Below, one piece after another: positions 9,827 through 18,897 of a DNA stretch of 64,000 nucleotides (its first letter is position 1; each line of letters opens with the position of its first letter). Location: NCBI RefSeq assembly GCF_003207795.1, contig NZ_NIRT01000009.1, forward strand, positions 62,001 to 126,000, read 5' to 3'. This DNA comes from Komagataeibacter nataicola. Its GTDB lineage: Bacteria > Pseudomonadota > Alphaproteobacteria > Acetobacterales > Acetobacteraceae. The notes under the pieces are model-generated. The model was not told the DNA's origin. It saw only the letters and a list, made by a program, of their open reading frames with translations, and did no database searches. Position numbers and translations under genes: made by a program.

Positions 9827-10951
9827 TTACGCTGCCCCGGTTTTACGTATCCATGCGGGCACGGGCATCAGGCCCGCACAGGTCAGGCGGCCGCCTGACA
9901 GGTTATCCGGTCCGCCCGTAATCGTGGGCGCGGATATCGGCAGGCCGTGCACGCTGCGTGCGGCAAGAAAACCGAAGCATTGCGCCTCCAGCGCATCCCC
10001 GTTCCAGCCAAGGCGGTCTACAGGCTCGACCGGGGCGCCCAGCGCCGCCTGCATTGCGTGCATGAGAATGGGGTTATGCCGCCCGCCCCCACAGACATAC
10101 CAGCGTGCCGGCCGCGTGGGCAGGGGCGTGCGACGAATGGCTTCAACGGTAAAAGCGGCAAGCGTTGCCGCCCCATCCGCTGGCGTGCAGCCCGATACCC
10201 GGTCGAGTGCTGCGGCGAATGTCTGGCGGTCCAGCGATTTCGGGGCAGGGCGCGCAAAATAAGGGGCTGCCAGCAGGTCTTCCACAATTGTCTGGTTGAC
10301 CGTGCCCGTCGCCGCCAGTTTTCCATCCACGTCACATGCCGTGCCCGTATGGCGCAGGGCCCAGTCATCAAGAAGGGCGTTGCCCGGGCCGGTATCGCAG
10401 GCATGGATCGTGCCGTCCGCATCAACCAGCGTGATATTCGCGACCCCACCGATATTCAGTACCGCGACCGGTTTGGGGGCATCCTGCAGCAGGGCGGCGT
10501 GAAACCATGGCACCAGTGGTGCGCCTTCGCCACCGGCTGCAACATCGGCGCTGCGGAAATCATGGATTACGGCGAGCCCCGTTGCGCGTGACAACTGCTG
10601 CGCATCCCCGATCTGCCATGTGTGATGGCGGTCGGGGGCATGGAGAATGGTCTGGCCATGAAAGCCGATCAGATCGACATCAGGCACAAGGGCCTGCAAC
10701 TGTTGCACTGCGTCGATATGGTATCGGGTAATCTCGTGCTCCACGGCCATCAGTTCCGGGCTGTCCGGTGAGAGGGTGGCGGCCTCGTCCAGAATTTTTC
10801 GGGCACGCTGGCGCAGTGCTGCCGGGTAGGGCAGACTCAGATCCGGCCCGAATTCCGCGACCCGTTCACCATCCGTGCGGATGACAGCGGCATCCACCCC
10901 ATCAAGCGACGTGCCGCTCATAAGGCCGATGACAGTGAGCATGCGATTCAT
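9827..10951 (-). CDS. anmK: Anhydro-N-acetylmuramic acid kinase
   Basis: AnmK phosphorylates and hydrolyses 1,6-anhydroMurNAc to MurNAc-6-phosphate in the cytoplasm, a step of peptidoglycan recycling. The family signature GLMSGTSLDGVDAA is at residues 9-22, and the nucleotide and sugar site region shows GFHGQT (about 96-101), NIGGVAN (166-172) and ACDTGPGN (184-191) with the catalytic Asp at 186. Length (374) is normal. Its ATG overlaps the stop of the upstream gntR-type gene (ATGA), so the two are translationally coupled. The product is the substrate of MurQ encoded at 14732-15655. Confidence 0.96.
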   Translation of the reverse strand: MNRMLTVIGLMSGTSLDGVDAAVIRTDGERVAEFGPDLSLPYPAALRQRARKILDEAATLSPDSPELMAVEHEITRYHIDAVQQLQALVPDVDLIGFHGQTILHAPDRHHTWQIGDAQQLSRATGLAVIHDFRSADVAAGGEGAPLVPWFHAALLQDAPKPVAVLNIGGVANITLVDADGTIHACDTGPGNALLDDWALRHTGTACDVDGKLAATGTVNQTIVEDLLAAPYFARPAPKSLDRQTFAAALDRVSGCTPADGAATLAAFTVEAIRRTPLPTRPARWYVCGGGRHNPILMHAMQAALGAPVEPVDRLGWNGDALEAQCFGFLAARSVHGLPISAPTITGGPDNLSGGRLTCAGLMPVPAWIRKTGAA

Positions 10952-11703
10952 TCCTGTATTCCCGCAGTCCTGAGTTCCACCACGAAATCATAAAGATCGG
11001 CACGATAGGATGAGAACGTGACTTCAAGCACCCGGCCATCGGGCAGGAAGGAGCGTCTTTCGATATCCAGTATGGCGCTCGGGGTATCGAGATGCAGCAA
11101 TTCGGCCTCATGCGCGAAAGCCAGGCGCGAACGGATGCGTTGCAGCGCCCTGACCGGCAGCAGATCACGTTCCCTGAGGGCTGCGTAAAAGGAATTCCCC
11201 ACGCTGTCAGGGTCATCCAGGTAATGTGCTGAAATGACGGCTGTCTCTACCGCCATGGGCTGGCCATTGGCTGTCCGGATCCGTTTGAGGCGCAGGACAC
11301 GGGCAGTGGGGGCGATGCCCAGCGCCATGGCTTCATCTGGGCTTGTGCGCGCCACATGCTTGTCCAGCCAGATTGAGCCGGGTTCATACCCGCGCGCGCG
11401 CATATCTTCTGAAAAGCTCTGCAGAATGGAGAGGGGCTGTTCGATCCGGCCCGATACGAAAGTGCCCGCCCCGGGCTTCTGGCTCAGGATACCGGCGCCA
11501 ACCAGTTCCTCAAATGCCTTGCGGATGGTCACGCGTGATACCCCGATCCGGTCCGCCAGTTCGCGCTCGGGGGGCATGGCGTCACCGCGCTTGAGCGCGC
11601 CGCTGGCAATGATGTCACGCAGCCGGTCGCCCACCTGCAAATAAAGGGGCTTCCTGTCATGCGGGCTGGGGGTCAGCGCCGTAAAAAGCTGTTCCGGTGT
11701 CAT
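10948..11703 (-). CDS. GntR-family (HutC subfamily) regulator of amino-sugar genes
   Basis: An N-terminal winged helix (LYLQVGDRLRDIIASGALKR, PPERELADRIGVSRVTIRKA) is followed by a UTRA ligand domain (ILDIERRSFLPDGRVLEV). This is the layout of HutC-type regulators such as NagR/DasR, which sense GlcN-6-P or GlcNAc-6-P. The ATG at 11703 is preferred because TAAAGGG precedes it and it gives a normal 251-residue protein; a start at 11760 is possible but less typical. It is coupled to anmK by a 4-bp overlap and divergent from a TonB receptor gene. It is therefore a good candidate for the regulator of this half of the amino-sugar regulon; the ligand is inferred. Confidence 0.9.
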   Translation of the reverse strand: MTPEQLFTALTPSPHDRKPLYLQVGDRLRDIIASGALKRGDAMPPERELADRIGVSRVTIRKAFEELVGAGILSQKPGAGTFVSGRIEQPLSILQSFSEDMRARGYEPGSIWLDKHVARTSPDEAMALGIAPTARVLRLKRIRTANGQPMAVETAVISAHYLDDPDSVGNSFYAALRERDLLPVRALQRIRSRLAFAHEAELLHLDTPSAILDIERRSFLPDGRVLEVTFSSYRADLYDFVVELRTAGIQE

Positions 11704-12087
11704 GTTACCCTTTACGCGCTCCGTATTGCCGGTTGATGGCGGCAGGCAGCCCCGCGCCATGATGTGCAGCGGCGCATCCGCCCATTGTCGGCAGCACCCG
11801 GCATGCAGGCCATGTGTGCCGGGCCATGCCGTGGCGGATTCTGATGATTTTCCCCGTTCTCATGCTGCACCGTAATACCAAAAACATATCAACTCAATAC
11901 CTTGGTTGGTAGACGAATCTGGTGAAATTTATAAATATAACTATATTACAAATAGTTAGTTCAGGAACGTAAATTTTAACAAGATTCGAAAACGAAATGA
12001 CTTGCCGTTGCATTGTGTATTGGTATTTTATTGGACTTGTCGGGTCCGCGCAGGCGCCCACATTCACATCACGACGGGAGCAAAGAA
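11704..12087. promoter_or_regulatory. Divergent promoter region, gntR-anmK / TonB receptor
   Basis: A 384-bp AT-rich gap between divergent genes. It contains AATACCA at 11874-11880, AATACC at 11896-11901 followed by GGTA at 11908-11911 (TACC-N6-GGTA dyad), and TGGTATT at 12021-12027. The same half-site recurs in the divergent gap at 16886-17166, which makes it a candidate GntR-type operator element. No sure -10/-35 pair was assigned. Confidence 0.4.
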
Positions 12088-14517
12088 ATGGTACGCCGTC
12101 ATACATGTTGGGTATTGGCGTCAGGCTTTCTCATGGTCATCCATGCGCCAAAAGCAGGTGCCGCCGCCACTTCCGATCGCAAGGAGGGGAATACATCCCC
12201 CAGATCCACCATCACGCACAGCGCAAAACCAGCCAGGGTACAGCCCGCACCCGCGCAGTCCCCCACGGGCATGATGGCGCAGCAGGCATCGCCTGAGATC
12301 CTGCACGTGCATTCAACACTGCAGACCGCAACAGGCGTGACCGGCACGACGCCGGGTGGTGGTCTTATGCCGCCCCAGACGGCGGCAAAATCGCTTAGCG
12401 GGCTGACAAGGGATTTTATCGCCAAGCAAAGCCCGACCAGCAATCCAACCACCATGATTGCAAGCCTGCCGGGGGTTGTAACCGGTAGTGGTGACCCGCT
12501 CGGCACCAGTGACCAGCAGGTCAGCCTGTCGGTTCGTGGCCTGACCCAGTTCGAGCTCGGTTATACATATGAAGGCATACCGGCGGCGGACCCGCTGAAT
12601 TTTTTCATTTTTACCGGCACGACGGCTGATAACGAAAATATCCAGAACCTGGGTCTGGCACAGGGATCAGCCGATATTTCCGCTCCCCTGTACAATGCGG
12701 TCGGTGGTCAGTTGACTGAAACCCTGCGCAATCCGTCGCAGCATTTTGGTGCACTGGTCAATGTTGCCTATGGTTCATACAGCCTGAACCGTGAATTTGT
12801 CCGGCTCGATAGCGGGGAAATCGGGCATACCGGCATACGCAGCTTCGTATCCTTTTCTTACGAGGGGGCGGATAACTGGCGCGGGTCCGGGTACGGAACG
12901 CGATATCACGTCGATGCCAAGGCGGTTAAGGAATGGGGGAAGGATAACCGCGCATCCTTCGTCCTGTCCTATAACAGCCCGACCGGCTATTATCTCAAGA
13001 CCCCGTCAATGTCCCAATGGAACCAGCTGGGCACGAAAGCGAATTATGATTCGCAGTTTGGCAAGGGGGATGCATCCTATTACCGGCTGTATGGAAACCA
13101 GCGGAATTCGCTCATTCTGGGCGCGCCGGTACATTTCCATCTCACGCATTCACTCAGCGCGGATGTCACACCTTATTATACCTACTTCTGGGGCTATGGT
13201 AATGGTGGCACCACCCTGCCAACGGGCTACAGTTATGTGGGAAACCAGAATACTGGCGCGCTTGACGTAAACACCAGCGCCAGTTCCATCATAGCTGAGT
13301 CGGTTGATACTTTCTACGAACGCCATGGCGGGCTGAATACGGCCCTGCACTGGAAGACAAAACATAATACGCTCTCGATCGGTGACTGGTATTCCTACTA
13401 CACCCAGCAGGAACACTCACTGTTTGAGCAGACGGACGCCAATGGCCATGTCGCCTCCATGACAGGGCGCAACCCCATCTATACCCAGGCGGGCCTGGCG
13501 CTGTCGCGTTACGATATCAATTTCTTACAGCAGACAAATTCCATTTATATTGATGATGTATTTACTGCCTTCAACAGGCGGCTGACAATCGAGGCAGGTT
13601 TCAAGGAGGCCATGGTTTCACGCACGTCAACCCAGTCGGTTCCCGGTGCTCATTACATGACCACAGCCAATTATGCCGAACCGCTGCCGCAGTTTTCAGC
13701 CAGTTTCAAGATCACGCCGCATGACCAGATCTATGTCAACGGCACCACCGCCTTCCGTGCCCCATCCTCCATCCTGACAATGGCGGATTACTTCAGCACC
13801 ACCACCGGCACGCTTGCGCACAGCCGGGCGACCAATCTATCACCTGAATATTCAATCGGTGAAGAAATCGGATTCCGTCACTACGGCCTTGTCAGTATTT
13901 CTGCGGCCCTGTTTAACTATAACCTGACAAACCGGCAGCTAAGTTCGACCGTTTACCTCAATGGTGTTGCAACCACGGCTTCAATTAATGCAGGTGGCCA
14001 GACCTCACGGGGGGCGGAACTCGAAATCGGGCTGCGTCCGTGGCACCATTTCAGCCCTTACCTGTCAGGGCAGTATCTGCATGCTACAATTGACAATAAC
14101 CTGGCAGTAGGAAGCGATTATCTTCCCACGCGGGGCAAGATGGCCGTCAATACGCCAACCTTCTCGGGGGCCCTTGGTCTGGCTTATGACAATGGTTCCC
14201 TGTTCGGCAACTTTAACCTTAATTATGTTGGCGCGCAGTATTCGACATTTATGAATGACGAGAAAATTCCAGGCTACATGACAGCAAATGTAAGCATGGG
14301 TTACCGTTTCCGCAATGTGGGCTTTGTCAAGCATCCGCAGGTGCAGCTTAACCTGATCAACCTGGGCAATAGTGGTTATCTATCAGGTGCCTCCAGTCTG
14401 GTCGGCAACGCCAAGGCCACACGTGGCCTGCGCGGAACGACTATTGCGGCCCAGACACCGCTTTATTACGTAGGCGGTGGCTTTGCTGGCGTGGTCTCCG
14501 TTACCGCAGGGTTCTGA
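12088..14517 (+). CDS. TonB-dependent outer-membrane receptor (809 aa), paralogue 1
   Basis: A signal peptide (MVRRHTCWVLASGFLMVIHA, then AGAAA) is followed by a low-complexity linker. A plug domain follows (SNPTTMIASLPGVVTGSGDP, SVRGLTQFELGYTYEGIPAA), then a long beta-barrel ending in aromatic Phe (VVSVTAGF). It imports a bulky substrate across the outer membrane using TonB energy. Its surroundings (AnmK, MurQ, GH20, GlcNAc genes) point to amino-sugar oligomers or muropeptide sugars rather than iron. The ATG at 12088 is chosen because it begins the signal peptide; an upstream in-frame start at 12013 does not fit. The receptor at 23935 has exactly the same length and shares the pre-plug block GGGLMPPQTA and the barrel segment FKITPHDQI. 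Confidence 0.92.
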   Translation: MVRRHTCWVLASGFLMVIHAPKAGAAATSDRKEGNTSPRSTITHSAKPARVQPAPAQSPTGMMAQQASPEILHVHSTLQTATGVTGTTPGGGLMPPQTAAKSLSGLTRDFIAKQSPTSNPTTMIASLPGVVTGSGDPLGTSDQQVSLSVRGLTQFELGYTYEGIPAADPLNFFIFTGTTADNENIQNLGLAQGSADISAPLYNAVGGQLTETLRNPSQHFGALVNVAYGSYSLNREFVRLDSGEIGHTGIRSFVSFSYEGADNWRGSGYGTRYHVDAKAVKEWGKDNRASFVLSYNSPTGYYLKTPSMSQWNQLGTKANYDSQFGKGDASYYRLYGNQRNSLILGAPVHFHLTHSLSADVTPYYTYFWGYGNGGTTLPTGYSYVGNQNTGALDVNTSASSIIAESVDTFYERHGGLNTALHWKTKHNTLSIGDWYSYYTQQEHSLFEQTDANGHVASMTGRNPIYTQAGLALSRYDINFLQQTNSIYIDDVFTAFNRRLTIEAGFKEAMVSRTSTQSVPGAHYMTTANYAEPLPQFSASFKITPHDQIYVNGTTAFRAPSSILTMADYFSTTTGTLAHSRATNLSPEYSIGEEIGFRHYGLVSISAALFNYNLTNRQLSSTVYLNGVATTASINAGGQTSRGAELEIGLRPWHHFSPYLSGQYLHATIDNNLAVGSDYLPTRGKMAVNTPTFSGALGLAYDNGSLFGNFNLNYVGAQYSTFMNDEKIPGYMTANVSMGYRFRNVGFVKHPQVQLNLINLGNSGYLSGASSLVGNAKATRGLRGTTIAAQTPLYYVGGGFAGVVSVTAGF

Positions 14518-14552
14518 AGTTTTTCATGGCGGGCGATAGGCGGAACTGACAA

Positions 14553-14578
14553 CCGCCCGCTGCCGGAAGCGCGGGCGG
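14553..14578 (+). terminator. GC-rich hairpin after TonB receptor
   Basis: CCGCCCGC and GCGGGCGG form a perfect 8-bp stem around a 10-nt loop, 35 bases after the receptor stop and between convergent genes. There is no T-run, so intrinsic termination is uncertain. Confidence 0.4.
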
Positions 14579-14731
14579 CCAGCGTGTCAATGGCGGGTGG
14601 GGCAATCTGGCACGTGCGCCTGGCCCTTGATGGGCGCACTATCGGGGCCATCATCGGTTCCATGCGGAGCATGCCGGTAGGGCAGGGAGGTAGCGGCCAC
14701 ATTGCACAATGCAGGCCGCCTGGCTGGCAGC

Positions 14732-15655
14732 TTAATCTGGTGTATTCATCTGCCCAAGGATCGAACGCAGGTTGCCATCATGCGCCTTAAGCAGCGGTTC
14801 GATCTGGTCTGCGGGAATGCCGGAACAGATCATGACAGCGCGTTTGACATTGAACCGCGTGGTCTCGAGTGCGCTCAGGGCCTGCTGTTCGGTGCTGCCG
14901 CTCAGGTTGCAGACCATGCGGCAGGCCCGCTGGCGCAGCTTGGCGTTGACCACCCGCATATCCACCATCTGCCCACGATAGGCATGGCCCATACGGATCA
15001 TGAGCGTGGTGGAAATCAGATTGAGGGTTGCTTTCTGTGCCGTGCCGGCCTTGAGCCGGGTAGACCCGGAAATGACTTCCGGCCCCGTCACCACGGCAAT
15101 GCCCAGATCCGCAACACTCACGAGCCTGCTGTCACGATTGCAGGCGATGCCAATGGTCAGGCTGCCTGCCGTGCGCGCGGCCGCAACCGCCGCGCAGGTA
15201 TAGGGGGTAGAGCCGCTTGCAGCGATGCCCAGCACCACATCGTCCGGGCCGGGATGGTGGGAAAGGATGTCCGTCCGTGCCACGTCTTCCCGGTCTTCGG
15301 CCCCTTCCGCCGCCTGATAGACGGCGTCATTCCCGCCCGCCAGCAACAGCACCAGCCGTTCGGGCGCCCAGCCAAAGGTGGGGAGCAGTTCCACCCCATC
15401 CTGCATTCCGATCCGCCCCGATGTGCCTGCGCCGACATAGAACAGCCGCCCCCCCGCCAGCAGGCGCGGCAGGGCCGCGTTGACGGCGCGTTCAAGGTCC
15501 GGTGTCGCGGCCCGCACGGCGGCAATGGCGCTCATCTGTGATTCCACCAGCGCATCAAGCACGGAAGCAACGGGCCAGATATCCACATCCGCATAACGTG
15601 GGTCCTGTCCCTCTGTCGCGATGGGCAACACGGGAGCACTGCTGTTTGGGGTCAT
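14732..15655 (-). CDS. murQ: N-acetylmuramic acid 6-phosphate etherase
   Basis: MurQ removes the lactyl ether of MurNAc-6-P to give GlcNAc-6-P and D-lactate. The SIS fold is evident: YVGAGTSGRIGMQDG at 73-87 (phosphosugar loop) with Glu89 in DGVELLPTFG matching the catalytic Glu of the family, and GIAASGSTPYT further on. Length (307) is normal. It is the second gene of a minus-strand pair behind a beta-lactamase-fold lipoprotein gene, 39 bp apart. It takes the product of AnmK (9827-10951) and hands GlcNAc-6-P to NagA (30753-31856). Confidence 0.96.
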   Translation of the reverse strand: MTPNSSAPVLPIATEGQDPRYADVDIWPVASVLDALVESQMSAIAAVRAATPDLERAVNAALPRLLAGGRLFYVGAGTSGRIGMQDGVELLPTFGWAPERLVLLLAGGNDAVYQAAEGAEDREDVARTDILSHHPGPDDVVLGIAASGSTPYTCAAVAAARTAGSLTIGIACNRDSRLVSVADLGIAVVTGPEVISGSTRLKAGTAQKATLNLISTTLMIRMGHAYRGQMVDMRVVNAKLRQRACRMVCNLSGSTEQQALSALETTRFNVKRAVMICSGIPADQIEPLLKAHDGNLRSILGQMNTPD

Positions 15656-15694
15656 GTACCATAAACTCCGGGGGATGGGGGATAGGAAGGGGGT

Positions 15695-16879
15695 TCAGCC
15701 CTGCGGCGGAGTCAGGGCGAGGGCTGCCGCGGTGGCCACATCGTGGCGCAGGCGCACGACATTGCCGTGCCCCGCAGGGTGCAGGCGGCTGGTCAGGATC
15801 AGGACATAGCTGTCACTGCCGGGGTCAAGCCACAGCGACGTGCCGGTAAAGCCGGTATGACCGAAGGAGCCGAGGGGAAACCTGTCCCCCCGCACGGAGG
15901 AATAATGCGTGGAAATATCCCACCCCAGTCCCCGCAGGTCGGATTTTCCCTCCGGCTGCTGTGCGGTTGTCATGAGCATGACGGTGTTTGGTTGCAGCGG
16001 AAAGGCCGATGGCCTGCCCGCACGCCGGTCCAGCAGCGCCTGTGCATAGAGGCACATGTCATCTGCGTTGGAAAACAGGCCCGCATGCCCGGCTACGCCA
16101 CCCATGCGGCGGGAGGAGGGGTCATTGACCTGCCCGCGCAGCATGTGACCGTTTTCATCCGGCTCGGTGGGAGCAGTGCGAGGCAGCCATGTTTCAGGCG
16201 GCAGGAAACGCGACTGCCGCATGCCCAGCGGCGTAAGGATGAAGCGCGTGGCGTAGGCATCGAGCGTCATGCCCGAGAGTTTTTCAACCAGGAAACCCAG
16301 CGTGATGAAATTGATGTCGCTGTAGATAAAACCACTGCCTGGCGGTTGTGACGGTGCAACATTCATGGTCAGACGGAATGCGGCATCGCGCCCCTGCCAT
16401 GGATGCGTAAGGTCCAGATCGGGCGGCAGGCCGGAATAATGGGTCAGCAGGTGCCGGATGGTAATGGTGGATTTACCAGCCGCCGCGAATTGCGGCAGAT
16501 AACGCGAGACAGGATCATCAAGCCCGAACCGCCCCTGTTCCCATAACCGCATGACGCAGGGCGCGGTTATGACTGGCTTGGTCAGGGATGCCATGTCGAA
16601 TACCGTATCCCACGTCATGGGTTCGGCCATGGGGGTGACGGCGCGCCTGCCATATACGGCCCGATGCACGATCTGCCCGTCATGCCCGATGGCGCAGACA
16701 ACCCCCGGCGCCTCGCCCTCGGTCACGGCCTGCCGCAGCCTGCGGTCCACGCCGCGCATGTCGGGGCTGGCGTGGTGGGCGCCGCGCGCATGGGGCGCGC
16801 AGGCCGTAACCGTTGTGGCGCCTGCCAGCATCAGGACATGACGGCGCTTCAGCCGGGTGGCGGCCGGGAAAACATGCAT
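15695..16879 (-). CDS. Beta-lactamase-fold serine hydrolase, predicted lipoprotein
   Basis: A class C beta-lactamase/AmpH/EstB-type hydrolase. The active-site SLTK is at 98-101, HYSG supplies the YxN-like element near 175, and GHTGFTG near the C-terminus is the KTG-like box. The N-terminus KRRHVLMLAGATTVTAC has arginines, a short hydrophobic core and a lipobox with Cys27, so it is probably exported (perhaps by Tat) and anchored as a lipoprotein. Such proteins are often murein-active amidases or peptidases rather than antibiotic-degrading enzymes. Co-direction with murQ supports action on muropeptides in the periplasm. A TTG six bases upstream (16885) is an alternative start. Confidence 0.87.
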   Translation of the reverse strand: MHVFPAATRLKRRHVLMLAGATTVTACAPHARGAHHASPDMRGVDRRLRQAVTEGEAPGVVCAIGHDGQIVHRAVYGRRAVTPMAEPMTWDTVFDMASLTKPVITAPCVMRLWEQGRFGLDDPVSRYLPQFAAAGKSTITIRHLLTHYSGLPPDLDLTHPWQGRDAAFRLTMNVAPSQPPGSGFIYSDINFITLGFLVEKLSGMTLDAYATRFILTPLGMRQSRFLPPETWLPRTAPTEPDENGHMLRGQVNDPSSRRMGGVAGHAGLFSNADDMCLYAQALLDRRAGRPSAFPLQPNTVMLMTTAQQPEGKSDLRGLGWDISTHYSSVRGDRFPLGSFGHTGFTGTSLWLDPGSDSYVLILTSRLHPAGHGNVVRLRHDVATAAALALTPPQG

Positions 16880-16885
16880 GTGCAA

Positions 16886-17166
16886 AGAGTCCGTTAAAAG
16901 ACGGCATGCCAGATGCCTGATACAGAAATAATACCATTCTTGCCCTGCAATGACAACGATCTGTTTTTAATTCAGACCGGTATGGAGGCATATGCGGCAG
17001 CAGAGAAATGAAAAATATCTTTTAAATCCAACATGAAAGAAGTCCATATTATCGCAGGTCGGCTGCATTGACACGGAATTATGTTTCGATTCCAGATATT
17101 TTTTTTGGCTTTCATATGGTATTGATTCGGTCATATGATCTGCCTTTCTGACACGATGGAACCGGT
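16886..17166. promoter_or_regulatory. Divergent promoter region, murQ operon / SSS symporter
   Basis: This gap contains AATACCA at 16930-16936 and TGGTATT at 17117-17123, the same half-site as in the gntR gap. Two CATATG hexamers at 17113-17118 and 17132-17137 flank the second copy. Nothing else coding is supported here. Confidence 0.35.
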
Positions 17167-18630
17167 ATGTCCGCAATCGATATCTCGATTATCTGCATCT
17201 ATTGCCTGACCCTGCCATTCATTGCATTCGCCCTGTCGGGGCGGCAGGATTCCGTTTCCACCTATGTAGGTGGCGGCCATGATCTGCCATGGTGGGTTAT
17301 CTGCCTGTCCCTTGTCGCGACGGAAACCTCGACCCTTACCATCATCAGCATACCCGGCATCGCCTATGGTAGCGGCATGGTGTTCGTGGGGCTGGCGGTG
17401 GGTTATGTCACCGGTCGCGCGCTTGTTGCGTGGCTGTTTCTGCCCCGCTATTTTTCCGGGCAGGTCAGCAGCGTCTACCAGTATCTGGGCCATCGGTTCG
17501 GGCCAGCGATGGAGCGCACCGTATCTGCCACGTTCCTGATCATGCGCGTGCTGGCGGAAGGGATCAGGCTGTTTGCGGGCATGCTGCCGGTCGCGGCCAT
17601 CCTGACATCCATGAACTTTCCCCTGCCGCAGTGGGTAATCATGCTGGTCATTGCAGGTCTCACGCTGTTCTATACGATGTTTGGCGGCCTGCGGGCCGTG
17701 GTGTGGTCTGATGCAATACAGCTTGCTGTCTATGTAACGGGAACGGCGGCCTGCCTGGGGCTGCTGTACCATCATGCAACAGACATGCAGATTCATGCGC
17801 TGCGCCACTCCAACAGGTTCCACCTGTTTCACAAATCTTCCTACTATTTTCTTGACCCCTATACTCCCTGTGCTGCCATGATCGGGGGGGCGATCATGGC
17901 CATGGCATCGCATGGCACGGATCAGCTGATGGTCCAGCGCGTTCTGGCCGCCCGCAATCTGACGGATGCCAGAAAGGCGTTGATCGGCAGCGGGTTCATG
18001 GTGGGGTGTCTGTTTGCCATGCTGTCGCTCGTGGGCATGCTGCTCTGGGCGCGCAATGATGAAAAACCGCTGGCTGCAATGGGGCTGCAGACATCGGATG
18101 CGCTGTTCCCCGCCTTTATCGTGCATGACCTGCCCCAGGGGCTTGCCGGGTTGCTGATTGCAGGCCTGCTGAGTGCGACCATGGGCTCCCTGTCCGCCAC
18201 GCTCAATTCCATGACCAGCGCGACATTGCTGGATTTTGTCCTGCCCTGCCGGGCGCTGGCGCGTCGGGCTGGCCTGTCTGCGCTGGCCTTTGCCCGCGTG
18301 GTGACCATGCTTTGGGCTGTAGTGCTCGTGCTTGCCGCACTGGCCTTTGCCCACAGTCATGGGCCTGCGGTTGTCTTCGGCCTGTCGGTGGCGTCATGTT
18401 CATACGGGGCGATGCTGGGGGCTTTTGTGTTTGCCATGTTCAGTACGCGCGCGCGCACGCGGGAGATCCTGCCGTCTTTCGTCATGACCGTCGTTACGGT
18501 CTGCGGAGTCATGATGTTCTGGCGCCCTTATGGCGCGACGATCGCCTTTACATGGCTGGTTCCGCTGGGTGTCATCGTGATGTTTGTCTGTGGTCTGGGT
18601 TTGAGGGGCATTGGAAAGATCCGGCAATAA
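17167..18630 (+). CDS. Sodium:solute symporter, SSS family (487 aa)
   Basis: An integral membrane protein with about 13 hydrophobic helices. SSS family features include YVGGGHDLPWWVICLSLVAT, ETSTLTIISIPGIAYGSG and YFSGQVSSVYQYLGHRFGP, close to the sodium-site and substrate helices of the SLC5-like group. It sits between the murQ operon (divergent) and the hexosaminidase gene (same direction). This makes an amino sugar or anhydro-muropeptide sugar the likely substrate, but the sequence alone does not identify it. With no PTS gene in the window, this permease and the FucP-type permease at 26422 are the two inner-membrane entry routes for the regulon. Confidence 0.9.
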   Translation: MSAIDISIICIYCLTLPFIAFALSGRQDSVSTYVGGGHDLPWWVICLSLVATETSTLTIISIPGIAYGSGMVFVGLAVGYVTGRALVAWLFLPRYFSGQVSSVYQYLGHRFGPAMERTVSATFLIMRVLAEGIRLFAGMLPVAAILTSMNFPLPQWVIMLVIAGLTLFYTMFGGLRAVVWSDAIQLAVYVTGTAACLGLLYHHATDMQIHALRHSNRFHLFHKSSYYFLDPYTPCAAMIGGAIMAMASHGTDQLMVQRVLAARNLTDARKALIGSGFMVGCLFAMLSLVGMLLWARNDEKPLAAMGLQTSDALFPAFIVHDLPQGLAGLLIAGLLSATMGSLSATLNSMTSATLLDFVLPCRALARRAGLSALAFARVVTMLWAVVLVLAALAFAHSHGPAVVFGLSVASCSYGAMLGAFVFAMFSTRARTREILPSFVMTVVTVCGVMMFWRPYGATIAFTWLVPLGVIVMFVCGLGLRGIGKIRQ

Positions 18631-18897
18631 TGGCGCTGCACGCCATTTACGCGCCGGGTCTATGCGCCTGATGTAATGAAACGGTCCGTGCTTCATCCTT
18701 GCGGGGCTTTGGTCAGGCCATTTTGTCTTTCGATTTTCTATTATGTTTCAAAAGGCTGTCTGCAATATACAGCCCGGCATTCCGGTTTTTCAGAGTATTG
18801 AAAAAACACCGGTCGTTTATTTTTATTTCCGAACAAAACCGGGCATGCCAGAGAAAGGGATATCAGTTTTTACAATCCGATATTTCCTGGTGGATGT

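Noticed and set aside
15695-16879. Antibiotic-resistance beta-lactamase
   Set aside because: The lipoprotein signal, HTG box and partnership with murQ favour a murein-active hydrolase; nothing shows drug resistance.
17131-18360. 409-codon open frame on the minus strand
   Set aside because: Antisense to the SSS symporter; very His, Gln and Arg rich with no membrane or enzyme motif.
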